DNA of 64,000 bases from Bog-473 sp963728845 (GTDB lineage: Bacteria; Actinomycetota; Acidimicrobiia; Acidimicrobiales; RAAP-2), in assembly GCA_963728845.1 (NCBI GenBank), contig CAVSLS010000050.1, forward strand, positions 153,729 to 217,728, given 5' to 3'. Under the pieces are notes generated by a model. It was given only the letters and a program-made list of their open reading frames with translations. It searched no databases and was not told the DNA's origin. The position numbers and the translations under genes are program-made. Positions 8,698-19,171 of the stretch are shown piece by piece; position 1 is the first letter of the stretch; each line of letters opens with the position of its first letter.

Positions 8698-11084
8698 TCG
8701 GGTAGCAGGCTCTGGCCCTTGGCGGGGGACACCAACTGGGCGCCCACGGTCAGCCCCGCGAACAGGAGCACCGGCAGGGCCACGGCGACCACCAGGCCCC
8801 GGCGTCCGCGGGTGAGGCGGGGAGGGCGGACCGCCGCCGGTCCCCCGCGTCCGAGGCGGGTCAGGCGCAGGCTGTTGGCCACGACCAGCAGGCTCGAGAG
8901 TCCCATGGCGACGGCGGCCACGAGCGGGTCCAAGAGACCGGCCGCGGCCAGGGGGATGGCCGACACGTTGTAGCCCATGGCCCAGCCGAAGTTCTCGACG
9001 ATGACGGCGTAGGTGGCGGAGGCCACCCCGACCGCAGCCGGGACCCCGTGGAGGTCGTTGCCGACGAGCGCCACGTCGCTCGAGGTGAGTGCCACTTCCG
9101 AGCCGCTGCCGATGGCGCAGCCGACGTCGGCAGCGGCCAGCGCCGGGGCGTCGTTGACGCCGTCTCCGACCATCACGACCCCGCGCGAACCGGTCCGCAA
9201 TCCCCGCAGGGCGGCCAGTTTCTGCTCGGGGTCCAGCCCGCCGCGGGCGGTGTCGATGGACAGCGCACGACCGACGGCGGCGACCGCCTCCGCGCTGTCG
9301 CCGCTCAAGACCGCGATGCGGATCCCGAGCTCGTGCAGCCGGTCGATGGCGCCGGCCGCCTCCGGGCGCAGCGGGGTGGAGATGGCGAGGACACCCAGGG
9401 GCCGGTCGTCGACCACGACGGCGACCGCGGTCTCCCCGCGGCCCCGGAACTCTCGGGCCGCCGCCGCCAGCTCGGGCGGCAATGGGTCCGCGTGGGCGCG
9501 CACCACCTGGACGAGCTGCTCGCCCACCCGCCCGGTCACGCCGACGCCGGGAAGGACGGCCACGTCGGCGGCCCGCCGCCGTGGCGGCTGCGCGGCGCAG
9601 ATGGCCCTGGCGATGGGATGCTCGATGTCGGCCTCGACGGCGGCCGACAGATCCAAGACCTCTTCGGAGGAGTGCCCGTCGGCCGGCGTCACCGCCACGA
9701 CGGTGGCGATCCCCATGGTGAGGGTGCCCGTCTTGTCGAAGGCCACCGTGTCCACGTGGGCCAGACGCTCGAGGGCGTCGGGATTGCGGATGAGGATGCC
9801 AAGGGCGGAGGCCCGCCCGCAGCCCACCATCATCGCCACGGGCGCGGCCAGCCCCATGGCGCACGGGCAGGCCACCAGGAGGACGGCGATGGCGCTCAGC
9901 GTGGCCGTGCCGAGGTTGGCGTCGATGAGCCACCAGCCCAGGAACGTGGCGGCGGCCACGAGCAGCACCACCGGCACGAAGACCGCGCTGACGCGGTCGG
10001 CGAGTCGCTCGAGAGGTGCCTTCTGGCTCAGGGCCTGATCGACGACGCGCTGGAGGCGGGCGAGGACCGACTCGGCGGCCACCGCCCGGACCTCGACGAC
10101 GAGGACACCGGCGCCGTTGCGCGTGCCGCCGGTGACGAGGCTCCCCGGGCCGTGCTCGACGGGCATCGGCTCGCCGGTCAGCATCGACTCGTCGACCGCC
10201 GACCAGCCTTGGACGACCTCGCCGTCGAGCGGGATCGTCTCACCGGAGAGGACTCGCACCCGGGCCCCGACCGGGACCGCTTCGGGCGCGACGATCAGGT
10301 CGGTCCCGCCTCCCCCGCCCCCTGCGACCAGGCGCGCCGTCGGGGGCCGCAGGGCGAGCAACGAGTGGAGGGCCCGGGCCGCCCGCGCCCGCGCCCGCGC
10401 CTCGATCGCACGGCCGGTCACGAGGATGGCGATGATCAGCGGCGCCATGGCGCCGTGGAGCCGAGCCGCGAAGGCGCCGCTCCCGCCGAGGTGGAGGTGC
10501 CGGCCTCCGAGGGCGATCGCCTCCACGGCGCTGACCGCCAGGGCGGCCAGCGTGCCCAGCGTGATCAGCGTGTCCATGCTGGTCGCGCCGTGACGCAGCA
10601 GGCGGGCGCTCGACCGGAGGAACGGCCACCCGCCGACGATCTCGACGGCGACGGCCAACAGCAGGACGATCCAGCCGCTGGCTGCGTCCTCGGGCGCGAA
10701 CAGGGCGACGCCGAGCGCGGCGAGCGCCAGCGGCCAGGACGCGACGGCCCGCCACCGCCAGCCGTCGCGGTCGATCGCCTCGTCGGCGACCGACAGCTCC
10801 TCTGGCGCCGGTTCAGCCGAATATCCGCCGGCCGCGACCGCCTCGCACAGTTGGTCGGTCGAGCTGACGGCGGGGTCGAAGGTGACATAGGCGCGCTCGG
10901 TTCCAAGGTTCACCGCGACGCTGGCCACCGCAGGGACCGCACGCAGCGATCGCTGTACCCGCTGCGCGCACGATGCGCAGTGCATGCCGCCGATGGCCAA
11001 CTCGGAGGTGGCCAACCCGTTCGCCGTGTCGGACGGGTGTCCCTCACCGGACCGGTGATCGGCTGACGGAAGGGCGGTGGTCAT
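8565..11084 (-). CDS. copA: Copper-translocating P1B-type ATPase
   Basis: P1B ATPase. An N-terminal HMA metal-binding domain has GMHCASC (residues 33-39). The transmembrane metal site is CPC (406-408). The actuator loop has TGEP (303-306), the phosphorylation site is DKTGT with Asp450, HP is at 489-490, and the hinge is GDGVNDAP (640-647). These identify a Cu(I) exporter at the cytoplasmic membrane. The start at 11084 overlaps the stop of the HMA chaperone gene by four bases (ATGA), so the two are translationally coupled. Sequence after about residue 796 is out of frame; see the 8393-8697 entry. No copper-sensing regulator (CsoR or CueR) is visible nearby. Confidence 0.95.
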   Translation of the reverse strand: MTTALPSADHRSGEGHPSDTANGLATSELAIGGMHCASCAQRVQRSLRAVPAVASVAVNLGTERAYVTFDPAVSSTDQLCEAVAAGGYSAEPAPEELSVADEAIDRDGWRWRAVASWPLALAALGVALFAPEDAASGWIVLLLAVAVEIVGGWPFLRSSARLLRHGATSMDTLITLGTLAALAVSAVEAIALGGRHLHLGGSGAFAARLHGAMAPLIIAILVTGRAIEARARARAARALHSLLALRPPTARLVAGGGGGGTDLIVAPEAVPVGARVRVLSGETIPLDGEVVQGWSAVDESMLTGEPMPVEHGPGSLVTGGTRNGAGVLVVEVRAVAAESVLARLQRVVDQALSQKAPLERLADRVSAVFVPVVLLVAAATFLGWWLIDANLGTATLSAIAVLLVACPCAMGLAAPVAMMVGCGRASALGILIRNPDALERLAHVDTVAFDKTGTLTMGIATVVAVTPADGHSSEEVLDLSAAVEADIEHPIARAICAAQPPRRRAADVAVLPGVGVTGRVGEQLVQVVRAHADPLPPELAAAAREFRGRGETAVAVVVDDRPLGVLAISTPLRPEAAGAIDRLHELGIRIAVLSGDSAEAVAAVGRALSIDTARGGLDPEQKLAALRGLRTGSRGVVMVGDGVNDAPALAAADVGCAIGSGSEVALTSSDVALVGNDLHGVPAAVGVASATYAVIVENFGWAMGYNVSAIPLAAAGLLDPLVAAVAMGLSSLLVVANSLRLTRLGRGGPAAVRPPRLTRGRRGLVVAVALPVLLFAGLTVGAQLVSPAKGQSLLPDVARHRRGAAVDRRGRTGVPVPGLARAQRAPPRPALGPLVDPRG

Positions 11085-11321
11085 GGCGTGGGCGGGGAAG
11101 CGGCGTCCCCGACCAGGGACGAGCCGTAGCCGAGCTCGGCGATGACCGACTGGACGGCAGCGAGGTCGGTGACGGTGTCGTCGAAGGTCACCTCGGCACG
11201 CTCGGTCACCTCATCGACGTGGGCTGCCGAGCAGGCCGTGCTGCTCGGCCAGGACCTCTTCGATGAGGGCCGCGCACGATGCACAGTGCATCCCGCTCAC
11301 CGTCAGCTCCACCGTGGTCAC
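11081..11321 (-). CDS. Copper chaperone, HMA domain (frameshifted)
   Basis: GTG start at 11321 behind GGGAGG. It begins VTTVELTVSGMHCASCAALI, a CopZ-like heavy-metal-associated domain with the MxCxxC motif. The second half of the fold (HVDEVTERAEVTFDD, then AVQSVIAELGYGSSL) is one frame away, so a one-base indel lies near 11240 (in the CACGGCCTGCTCGG region). Repaired length is about 79 aa, normal for CopZ. It delivers Cu(I) to CopA, whose gene overlaps its stop codon. Confidence 0.85.
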
Positions 11322-11400
11322 GACCTGCGACCTCCCGAACGGCGCTCCGCGCTGCTGGCTCTGATCGGAGTGGGAGAGCAGGTGAAGTTGCGCATCGCGA

Positions 11401-12012
11401 TCAGAGATGCTTGGTGAGAACGCGGCCCTGCGGAGTGATCACGTACCACTTGCCTCCCAGGCTGTTCAGGTCCTGGCCGGTGACGTCACCGGGCGCCGAG
11501 TCGACCACCCAGGTGTAGAGCGGCCATCTGTCGTACGTGACCTCGGTGGTGCCGTCGGTGCGCTTCGTCACGCCCAGCAGCGCCGGCCGGACCCCCGAGC
11601 CGGCCGGTGCATGGTTCACCCCGCTCGGCAGGACGAGCGGCGGCCATCCATTGGCGCACGCGCCGTAGCACTTCGACGTGCCGGAGTGCTTGTCGGGGGC
11701 GAAGACGTAGAGCGTGAAGCCCTGGCCGTCGACGAGCACCCTTCCCAGGCCGCGCACGACGCCCGTCTTGACCTCGTACACGGGCGTCGGCCCCGACGAG
11801 CTCGAGGCGGATGCCGCGGCGATGGTCGGCGTCGTGTTCGAGGCCGTCCGGTCCGACCTGGCGGTCGCGGTCATCGCCGCCGCTGGGCGGTTGACCACGG
11901 GTCCCCAACCGGCCGTGAGAACGGCGGCCACGACGGCACCCGGCACGATGGCCCGGGCGAGTCGTCGACCCGGCCACTCCCCTTTGGACGCCGCTTCCTC
12001 CTGCCGTCGCAC
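11401..12012 (-). CDS. Exported protein of the PF03640 'secreted repeat' family
   Basis: The GTG at 12012 is chosen because GGAGGA precedes it; a TTG 15 bases upstream would remove that site. About 203 aa with a basic N-terminus and one hydrophobic export segment, then a Ser/Thr/Ala-rich linker. The conserved repeats follow: GFTLYVFAPDKH, SKCYGACANGWPPL, TEVTYDRWPLYTWVVDSAPG and GGKWYVITPQG. This is the Lipoprotein_15 family, whose function is not established. It lies in a copper cluster and contains a C-x3-C pair, but metal binding is only a guess. Confidence 0.8.
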   Translation of the reverse strand: MRRQEEAASKGEWPGRRLARAIVPGAVVAAVLTAGWGPVVNRPAAAMTATARSDRTASNTTPTIAAASASSSSGPTPVYEVKTGVVRGLGRVLVDGQGFTLYVFAPDKHSGTSKCYGACANGWPPLVLPSGVNHAPAGSGVRPALLGVTKRTDGTTEVTYDRWPLYTWVVDSAPGDVTGQDLNSLGGKWYVITPQGRVLTKHL

Positions 12013-12174
12013 TCTTCCTCCGATCAACGTCGATCACCCCCGTCGTTCCACGTCGATCACTCCGACCGACCGGTACGAACCCTTGCCAAAGTACCAGTCG
12101 GTCCAAGTCCCGGATCAGTCAGGCCGGCGGCGTCCTGCCGCCAAGACGAAGCCGCCACCCGCCGGCGCCGCCGC

Positions 12175-12836
12175 TCAGAGCATCAGGATCAACATGAGTC
12201 CCATGCCGATGCACATGATCACGTGGGAAGAGTCCAACAGGCTCGGTGACCCGACGAGGCCGATGATTCCGGTCATCGGTGGGTGTGGTCTCACCCGCGT
12301 GGCCGTCAGAGGCCTGCGCCCGCACGATGCCGCCGCAGTGGGTACCGAAATGCGTGGCGCCCTTGTTGGGCGACGCGATCGTGAAGACGGCCGAGCCGAA
12401 GAGGATGAAGGCCAACAAGAACGTCAGCCCCGGGTCGATCCTGGCTCCGCCCGCCGACGCAGACATCGACATGGCGTGGGACACAGCACCAGCGGGGAAG
12501 CGGTACATGAGAAGCATGGCGAGACTCATCACCGCGTGGACCGCGGTGTGCGGCACGTGCAGGCCCCACGCGTGGATGGACTGGACGGACCTGACGATGA
12601 ACCAGACCAGGAGGGCGCCGAAGATCACCTCCCAGAGGGCCTTCGGGCCGAACGACCACGCCGGGAACGAACATGCCCGCCATGGCCAATCCCATGGCGA
12701 CGTGCGAGACCTCGACGTCGCGGCCGATGGCACGGTGGTCGAACACCGAGGTCACCAACACCGTGATGGCGTACGCGGCGACCGCCAGCATCAGCGCCCC
12801 GAACAAGTAGTACAGCCCGACCGGTGTGCCGATCAT
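12175..12836 (-). CDS. DUF5134-like integral membrane protein (two frameshifts)
   Basis: It starts MIGTPVGLYYLFGALML at 12836, five bases after the stop of the upstream membrane gene and behind GGGAGG. Reconstructed, it runs through several transmembrane helices (AAYAITVLVTSVFD, LWEVIFGALLVWFIV, FLLAFILFGSAVFTIA) and ends VIMCIGMGLMLILML. Met- and His-rich helices and the final Met-rich helix are typical of DUF5134 proteins. Frame changes are needed near 12661 (an extra G in CCCGGCGTGG) and between 12255 and 12300. Location next to copper genes is common for this family; function unknown. Confidence 0.7.
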
Positions 12837-12840
12837 CGTC

Positions 12841-13783
12841 TCAGACCTCCCGAGCCGAAAGAGCGAGGACGGTGCCGTCGTTCGTGGCGACCACGCTCGA
12901 TCGTTCCGCTGCGACGGGCCAGTACGAAATGATGAACAGCAACACCAGCAATCCCGAGTTCGGGTCGGTCGCGCCGCCGGCGAGGTCACCCCCGAAGTTC
13001 TGGACGGCGACCCAGATGAAGGCGAACGCCGCGATCGCGACCACCAGCACGGCCCGTGTGGGCGTCGGACGTAGGTAGACGCTGAAGGCCACGAGGACGC
13101 AGAACGCCGCGAACAGGACGGCCACCGTCGTTCCGTCGTGCAACAGGACCGCTGCGGACCACCGGTCAATGCGCAGTAGCCATGGCGGTTGCCCACTGCT
13201 CAACCTGGCCACGATGTCGTGCAGGGCTTGAGGGGATCGGCCGTTGCCGACGACCGTCAGCAGGGCGAGAAACAACCACACTGCCGTCCACACGGCCCGG
13301 GCCGCGGTGTGCCCGACCGTCCGTGCGGCCACGAACGGCGAGGCGGGCCGCTGCGAGGGCCAGAGCAAGACGGCGAGAACGGCATAGAAGAGGACGGCAC
13401 CGGGTCCGCCGCCGAGCGGTGTGCCGGCACCGCTGAAGAGGCCGCCAAGTCCCTCGCCGAACCACCACACGGTCAGCGCCCACACGATCGACATCGCCAG
13501 CGCAGGCCGGCACGTCCGACGCCACGCGATCCCCAACGCGAGGAGGAACTGGAGTGCTCGCGAAGATCGCATTGGTGAGCACGGGCTGGTGGTAGACGAT
13601 CGATGCGTTCCAGGTGATCGTGTGGGAGATCCACGAGGGATTCCCGGGCGCCATCCCGTGCAACATCCCGCTGAACCCGTCGGGACCTCTGGTGAACATG
13701 AACGGCTGCAACTGGAGTGCGGCGTCCATGAGCCACACTGTGGCGAGTAGCAGCCGCAAGTCTCTCCTGGAGGTCTCGTGCAC
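12841..13783 (-). CDS. Polytopic membrane protein of unknown function (frameshifted)
   Basis: The likely GTG start at 13783 gives VHETSRRDLRLLLATVWLMD. Notable segments are MLHGMAPGNPSWISHTI, VWWFGEGLGGLFSGAGTPLG and PGAVLFYAVLAVLLWP, with at least six hydrophobic helices. The first about 75 residues are in one frame and the rest, to the stop at 12841, in another; an indel near 13560 (GCGAGCACTCCAG) joins them. Repaired length is about 313 aa. It is first in the minus-strand copper run and nearly abuts the DUF5134 gene, so probably the same operon. No enzymatic motif is recognised. The true start is uncertain. Confidence 0.6.
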
Positions 13784-14287
13784 CCTTCTGCGGCGCCGGC
13801 GACCGCCGTTGTCGACTCCCCGCCGCGGCCGGCGACCGTGTCGCAGCCATCGGTCCGCGTCAGAGCCTGTCACCGCCCCGAATGCGATGTGCGTGCTCGG
13901 CCCCGCACTGCGGGACTTCCCCATCCATCGCCAGCAATGTACCGAATCGACACCCAGGCGGTCCCAGCGGGATGGTGACGCCGATGCGTTCGGACGATGT
14001 CGCCCTCATTGCAGAGCGGGGCCGTTGCCGTCAGCTCGTGCACTCTGCAGCGGTCTCGTCAGTTGCACGGTGAGAGCGCTGAGCCGATGCACACTTCTCT
14101 CGAGGTCATGAGACAGGCCCTGTCACGCTTGGCATAGTATGCCGCTCCATGTCGACCGCGGCCCGGCGTGATTCGTTCGCCGTGCCAAAACGCCCTGCGA
14201 CTCGATTCGTCGTCGTCCACGCCCGGTCCTGCCGGCAGCACCACCCATGCTCGGGACACAGGTCGCAACCGGTGAGGAGGCCACCGG
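13784..14287. other. 504-bp divergent intergenic region
   Basis: Lies between the minus-strand copper run and the plus-strand glycosyltransferase, so it should contain promoters for both. I see no convincing gene, RNA or repeat. The only clear signal is GAGGAGG just before the start at 14288. Confidence 0.5.
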
Positions 14288-16384
14288 ATGACCACCCTCG
14301 ATAGCAGCGTGGCGGCCACCGAGTCGGCGCCCCTCCCGGCGGCCACCACCCCCCGACCTCGTGACCACTGGTGGATCCGCCAGGACCGGCCGGGCTGGGC
14401 TCTTCCGGCCCATGCCGGCGTCACGATCCTGGCCGCCGTCCTCTATACCTGGGGGCTTTCGTCTTCCGTCGGCATGGGCAACACCTTCTACGCGGCAGCG
14501 GTCAAATCGGGAACGGAGAGCTGGAAGGCGTTCTTGTTCGGTTCCCTCGACCCGGGAAACTTCATCACCGTCGACAAGCCTCCTGCCTCGCTGTGGGTCA
14601 TGGAGCTCTCGGGGCGGATCTTCGGCTTCTCCAGCTGGAGCATGCTCCTCCCCGAGGCGTTGGCCGGCGTGGTCACCGTCGCCGTGCTCTACCATCTGGT
14701 GCGTCGTTGGTTCGGCGATGTTGCGGCACTCTTCGCCGGCTTGGCCATGGCCGTCACTCCCATCGCCGTGGTGATGTTCCGCGACAACAATCCCGACGGC
14801 CTGTTGACCCTGCTTCTCGTGCTCAGCGCGTGGGCGCTCGTGTCGGCCCTCGAGTCGGCCCGCACGTCGCGGTTAGTGCTCTGCGGAGCCCTCCTGGGCC
14901 TCGCCTTCACCACCAAGATGCTCCAGGCCTTCATCGTCGTCCCGGTCTTCGGGCTCGTCTACCTGTGGGCAGGACAGCCCCGGCTCGGCCGGCGGGTCGT
15001 CCAGTTGCTGTGGGGCGGTCTCTCCGTTGTCGTCTTGAGCAGCTGGTGGGTCGCTATCGTCGAGCTCTGGCCGGCGTCCTCGCGTCCTTTCATCGGGAGC
15101 AGCACCAACAACTCCGAGCTCGATCTCATCTTCGGCTACAACGGATTCGGGCGCCTCTTGGGCTCGGGGAGCGGCCCCATTGGCGGGATCGCTTCCCTGG
15201 GAGGCGGATCTCTCGGGACCGGAGGCCAGGCGGGCTGGCTCCGCATGTTCGACGACCTCGTCGGCGGACAGGTCTCCTGGCTGATGCCGCTCGCCCTCGC
15301 CGGTCTCCTGGCCGGCTTGTGGTTGACCCGACGCGGCTCCCGTCAGGATCTGGGCCGGGCCGGCTTCGTGCTGTGGGGCGGCTGGATGCTCATCACCGCT
15401 GCGGTCTTCAGCGAGACCAAGGGCATCTTCAACGCCTACTACACGGTGGCCCTGGCTCCTGCCTTCGCCGCGTGCGCCGGTGCGGGTGCCGTCGCCCTTT
15501 GGCGTCTCGGACGGGAACGCCGTTGGCTCGCCTTCGTCCTGCCCGCCGCCATCGTCGCCAGTGCGCTGTGGGCGGCAGCGCTGCTCGACCGGAATTCCGG
15601 CTACGCCCCGGGTCTGGCCACATCGATCGTCGTGGCCGCCAGCGTGGCTGCTCTCGGGATCCTGATTGCGCTGCTGGTCCGTCCGAACGACGCGGTGGGC
15701 CGATGGCTCGGCGCCGGCGCCGGCGCCCTCGCTGGCTTGGCTCTGCTGGCGGGACCGCTCGCCTACTCGGTCACCAGCATCGAGCGGGGCACGTCGGGAC
15801 CCCTCGCCTTGGCGGGTCCGCCGGTCAGCGGAGGTGGCGTGGGCCTCGGAATTCCCGGCTTCTCCATCTCGATCGCGTCCATGCAGCGGCAAGGCGGCGC
15901 CAAGTCCCCACCGAGTGCGCTGCTCCGGTACCTCGAAGCACATCGTGACGGCAGCCGGTACCTGCTGGCGGTGTCGGGGTCACTGACGGCGGCGCCGTAC
16001 ATCATCTCGACCGGCCAGCCCGTGATGGCGATGGGCGGCTATACGGGGATGGATCCGTGGCCCACCCTGTCCGCCTTCGAGACGGCGGTCGCCCAGGACA
16101 AGATCCACTACGTCCTCGTGGGTAGCGCATTCGCATCCTTCGGCTTCGGCGGCGGTCATCTCAAGATTTCGCCCGCGATGATCCGCTACTTCGTCGAGAT
16201 GATCCAAAAGGAGGGCGGCCTGAAGAAGTTCTTGGGGAGCAGCGCCTTCGGAGACTCCCGGTCGGGTCCGACTGCGGTCGACCAGTGGGTGCAAAAACAC
16301 GGGGTCCCGGTACCCTCCACTGCCTACGGGAGCACCGCAGGCGGAACCCTCTACTATGTCTCGTCGGCCTCCGCGAAGACCTGA
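14288..16384 (+). CDS. Glycosyltransferase family 39 (GT-C fold, PMT_2 type) membrane protein
   Basis: 698 aa, ATG at 14288 with GAGGAGG seven bases upstream. About a dozen hydrophobic helices. N-terminal GT39 features are the acidic loop MGNTFYAAAVKSG, FITVDKPPASLWVMEL, and FRDNNPDGLLTLLL with its conserved Asp. The last about 180 residues form an extracytoplasmic domain with PPSALLRYLEAHRDGSRYL, as in Bacillus YkcB-like proteins. It transfers sugars from a polyprenyl-phosphate donor on the outer face of the membrane; the acceptor is unknown. The stop overlaps the start of the TetR gene (TGATG), suggesting coupling. Confidence 0.9.
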   Translation: MTTLDSSVAATESAPLPAATTPRPRDHWWIRQDRPGWALPAHAGVTILAAVLYTWGLSSSVGMGNTFYAAAVKSGTESWKAFLFGSLDPGNFITVDKPPASLWVMELSGRIFGFSSWSMLLPEALAGVVTVAVLYHLVRRWFGDVAALFAGLAMAVTPIAVVMFRDNNPDGLLTLLLVLSAWALVSALESARTSRLVLCGALLGLAFTTKMLQAFIVVPVFGLVYLWAGQPRLGRRVVQLLWGGLSVVVLSSWWVAIVELWPASSRPFIGSSTNNSELDLIFGYNGFGRLLGSGSGPIGGIASLGGGSLGTGGQAGWLRMFDDLVGGQVSWLMPLALAGLLAGLWLTRRGSRQDLGRAGFVLWGGWMLITAAVFSETKGIFNAYYTVALAPAFAACAGAGAVALWRLGRERRWLAFVLPAAIVASALWAAALLDRNSGYAPGLATSIVVAASVAALGILIALLVRPNDAVGRWLGAGAGALAGLALLAGPLAYSVTSIERGTSGPLALAGPPVSGGGVGLGIPGFSISIASMQRQGGAKSPPSALLRYLEAHRDGSRYLLAVSGSLTAAPYIISTGQPVMAMGGYTGMDPWPTLSAFETAVAQDKIHYVLVGSAFASFGFGGGHLKISPAMIRYFVEMIQKEGGLKKFLGSSAFGDSRSGPTAVDQWVQKHGVPVPSTAYGSTAGGTLYYVSSASAKT

Positions 16385-17124
16385 TGCGTCGCAGACAGCG
16401 CCCCGAACTGAACACCATGGCACCGACGAGAGGACAGAACCTGGGCACTCAGTCGCTTTCTCTCCAGCTTCGGGCGAAGCGCTCGGAGATGATGGTGACG
16501 GAGTTGGAGGCAGTTGCGCTGCGGCTCTTCGACCAGCGCGGTTTTGCAAACGTCACCGTGGAGGAGATCGCCCTCGAGGCGCACATCTCGGTACGAACCT
16601 TCTACCGTTATTTCGCCGCCAAGGACGACGTGCTGCAACTGAGGATCATCAGACGAAGCGACGTTCTCCAACAGGCGCTGTCGGCGCGTCCGGCCAACGA
16701 GCCGCCCCTGCGCTCACTCCGCCTGGTGCTCGAGGCCGAGTTCTCCGCCGTCGATCCGATCGTGCTCAGGCGTTGGATCGCTGTCGTCGCGGACAATCCA
16801 AACGTGATGAAGGGCGTGGTGGGTGCCATCCAGTTGAAGATTCACCCGGTGATCGCCGAGTTCCTAGGCTCTCGATTGGGTTTGCCCACTGAAGCGCTGG
16901 TACCCACGATGCTCGCGGCGGCGGTGCTCGGCGTCATCCAGGCGGCCCACACGCAGTGGTTCATCCACGGTGGAGAGTTGGCGACCACGATGTCGGAGAG
17001 TCTCGCTGTTCTCGAGAGGGGCATCAGCACGGACCCCAGAAGCTGGGCCGCCGAAGGGGCCACAGAGTCCCCGAAGACACGCAGCTCCAACCGGCCGAAG
17101 CCGCGGAGGCCGAGGGCTCCCTAG
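16384..17124 (+). CDS. TetR/AcrR-family transcriptional regulator
   Basis: About 246 aa from the ATG at 16384, which shares one base with the preceding stop; a start at 16417 (MAPTRGQNLGTQS) is an alternative. N-terminal TetR DNA-binding domain: ALRLFDQRGFANVTVEEIA then HISVRTFYRYFAAKDDVL, the helix-turn-helix. The C-terminal ligand-binding domain is generic, with an extended basic tail rich in Pro, Arg and Lys. By position it may regulate the glycosyltransferase upstream; no operator was identified. Confidence 0.85.
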   Translation: MRRRQRPELNTMAPTRGQNLGTQSLSLQLRAKRSEMMVTELEAVALRLFDQRGFANVTVEEIALEAHISVRTFYRYFAAKDDVLQLRIIRRSDVLQQALSARPANEPPLRSLRLVLEAEFSAVDPIVLRRWIAVVADNPNVMKGVVGAIQLKIHPVIAEFLGSRLGLPTEALVPTMLAAAVLGVIQAAHTQWFIHGGELATTMSESLAVLERGISTDPRSWAAEGATESPKTRSSNRPKPRRPRAP

Positions 17125-17304
17125 GTGTTCCCTCCCGGCTGTGGTCCATGGCCGGTTGCGCGCTGGCTGGAACCGGGGACGTCTTCGGAAACTATGCACA
17201 AGACCGTTGATAGTTCTGAAAAAGTCCCGGAGAGGCGTCGTTCTCGTCGGCAGGGCGGGAAGTTGCCCCGGCGTGGGCCGCGTCAGCCCCCGCCCCGGGC
17301 ACGG

Positions 17305-19050
17305 CTACGACGGAGGGAACGTGACCAATGGCGACGTGCTCAGCCACGTGGGGTCGGGAGTGTACGCCTCGACCAACCACCGCGCGCCGCGTCGGGGCGC
17401 GGACGTCCGAGCCGGGGGGTGCAACGTGATCGTCTCGGAGTCGTGAGGCCCAAGCGCTGCGCGTCCTCCATCCGACGGCGTCCAGAATCCGTCGTAATGC
17501 TGACTGGTCGCCGAGTTCACGAGGAAGTGCGGCACGAGTCTCTCGGACGACCGGTTGACGACCGAGACCGTCACCTCATCGAGCTCCGTTCCGGCGTGGG
17601 ACGTGACGACGCTGCGCACCGACAGCTGCAGAGGTGGCGCACTGAAGGCCATGAACGACGCGATGACGACGCCGACGCACGATGCGGCGACCACCAGCAC
17701 CGGTGGGCGCCGAAGCTGGTCTCGCCACGCCGTACCATCCTCGGACGCTTCCCGGGGCACGCCGTCGACAGAGAGTGCTGCGACGAGAGCAACTGGAAAG
17801 AGGTCGACGAGATAGCTCGAAAGGCTGCGCGGTGAAAAGAAGAAGGGGACCGTCAGGAGCAAGGGCCAGATCCGCTTGAGCTGCGGGTACCATGCGACGA
17901 ACGCAGCGACGCCGCCGACCATGGCCAGAGCTCCTGCCAGGCTGAGCATCGTCAGGTTGACGCCACCCGTCAGACCGTGGGTGGCGAGCGTGACGAACCC
18001 TTGGCCATCGGCGACCAACCCACCGGTCAAGGGGATGAGCGTGCCGTGCCACCATGCCCCCGGGTGCCACATGAAAAAGGGGAGATTCACGGCGGCGAAC
18101 ACGACGAGAACGGTGAACAGGTAGCGCAGACACACACGAAATGGAGCCCGTCCACTCCGACGCGCTTCGAGGTAGATACCGGTGACCAACATGGGGACCG
18201 CGAACCACGGAGTCTGTTTGATGGCGCAGGCGATTCCCAGCGAAATTGGTCCGATCCAACGCGCCGGTCCTGGTTCGCTGGAGCGGCCGTACCTGTCCCA
18301 CCGCCAGACGGCCAGGACAAGGAACGGCAGGAACATCGCATCGGTTCCTCCCGATGTGAACGAACCCAAGAAGAACGGCGTCAAGCCGAGCAATGCCGCG
18401 AGCCACCGCAATGATGCGGGGAGCAGTGTGAACAAGAGCACGATCGTGGCGAGCCAGGCGACGAGGTCGGTCCAGTCGACGGCCATGTGCACGCCGAGCG
18501 CCGCGGCCGGAAGGCTGAGCAGGAATGACCCAGCGGGGTAGGAGAAGTGGGTGACGTGACCACCATCGACGGTGTAGGTCCAAAACCGAGATGGAACGTC
18601 CAGAAGACGAGCGACGCCGGACATCGGGGCCACGTACGGATCGGCGCCGTGGGCCAACGCACTCGCCGCCACCTGGTCAAATGCCGCGGAGTCGGTGGCA
18701 TAGAACGCGCGCGTACTGATCTCGATCGACTGCGGAAACAGTGCAGTCACGATCACCGCTCCGAGCGTCACCCGCTGGAAGAGACGTGAGCGAGGGTTTT
18801 CGACGAGCCAGGTGGACGCGACACCGAGCAGGCCTCCGATGATCATCAGCGGAGCCAGGGCGACGACCGCGGGTGACCACCACCAGAAGCCCCAGAGGTC
18901 CACACCGCCGGTGACAACGGCCAACCACACCAGACTCCACGCTCCTCGCTCCGCCAGGAGCGTGTGTCGGGAGAACGGCGAAGGAAGTGGTGCAAGGTCC
19001 GGATCGAGGGAGGGTGCCTCGACCGGGCCGGCGCCGGGAGCGGTCAGCAC
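17305..19050 (-). CDS. GT-C-like polytopic membrane protein (possible polyprenyl-sugar transferase)
   Basis: 581 aa, GTG start at 19050 (an in-frame stop lies just upstream and no good ribosome-binding site is seen). About ten hydrophobic helices. The first loop region TDSAAFDQVAASALAHGADP, followed by SYPAGSFLLSLP and FTSGGTDAMFLPFLVLAVWR, resembles GT87/DUF2029-like mannosyltransferases. CAIKQTPWFAVPML is another conserved-looking stretch. The last about 130 residues after the final helix are predicted outside the membrane. Acceptor and donor are unknown. The 180 bp between the TetR stop and this gene's stop contain nothing recognised. Confidence 0.6.
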   Translation of the reverse strand: MLTAPGAGPVEAPSLDPDLAPLPSPFSRHTLLAERGAWSLVWLAVVTGGVDLWGFWWWSPAVVALAPLMIIGGLLGVASTWLVENPRSRLFQRVTLGAVIVTALFPQSIEISTRAFYATDSAAFDQVAASALAHGADPYVAPMSGVARLLDVPSRFWTYTVDGGHVTHFSYPAGSFLLSLPAAALGVHMAVDWTDLVAWLATIVLLFTLLPASLRWLAALLGLTPFFLGSFTSGGTDAMFLPFLVLAVWRWDRYGRSSEPGPARWIGPISLGIACAIKQTPWFAVPMLVTGIYLEARRSGRAPFRVCLRYLFTVLVVFAAVNLPFFMWHPGAWWHGTLIPLTGGLVADGQGFVTLATHGLTGGVNLTMLSLAGALAMVGGVAAFVAWYPQLKRIWPLLLTVPFFFSPRSLSSYLVDLFPVALVAALSVDGVPREASEDGTAWRDQLRRPPVLVVAASCVGVVIASFMAFSAPPLQLSVRSVVTSHAGTELDEVTVSVVNRSSERLVPHFLVNSATSQHYDGFWTPSDGGRAALGPHDSETITLHPPARTSAPRRGARWLVEAYTPDPTWLSTSPLVTFPPS

Positions 19051-19171
19051 TCGTCAAGTATGGCCAGACGAGGGGGGTTGAGCCACAGTGCGGCGGTGAG
19101 CAGTTCGGTAGCGTGGGCGTCGTGCTCCGTGACCGCGATCTGCCAGACCGGCAGCTCACCGCTTAGTCTCG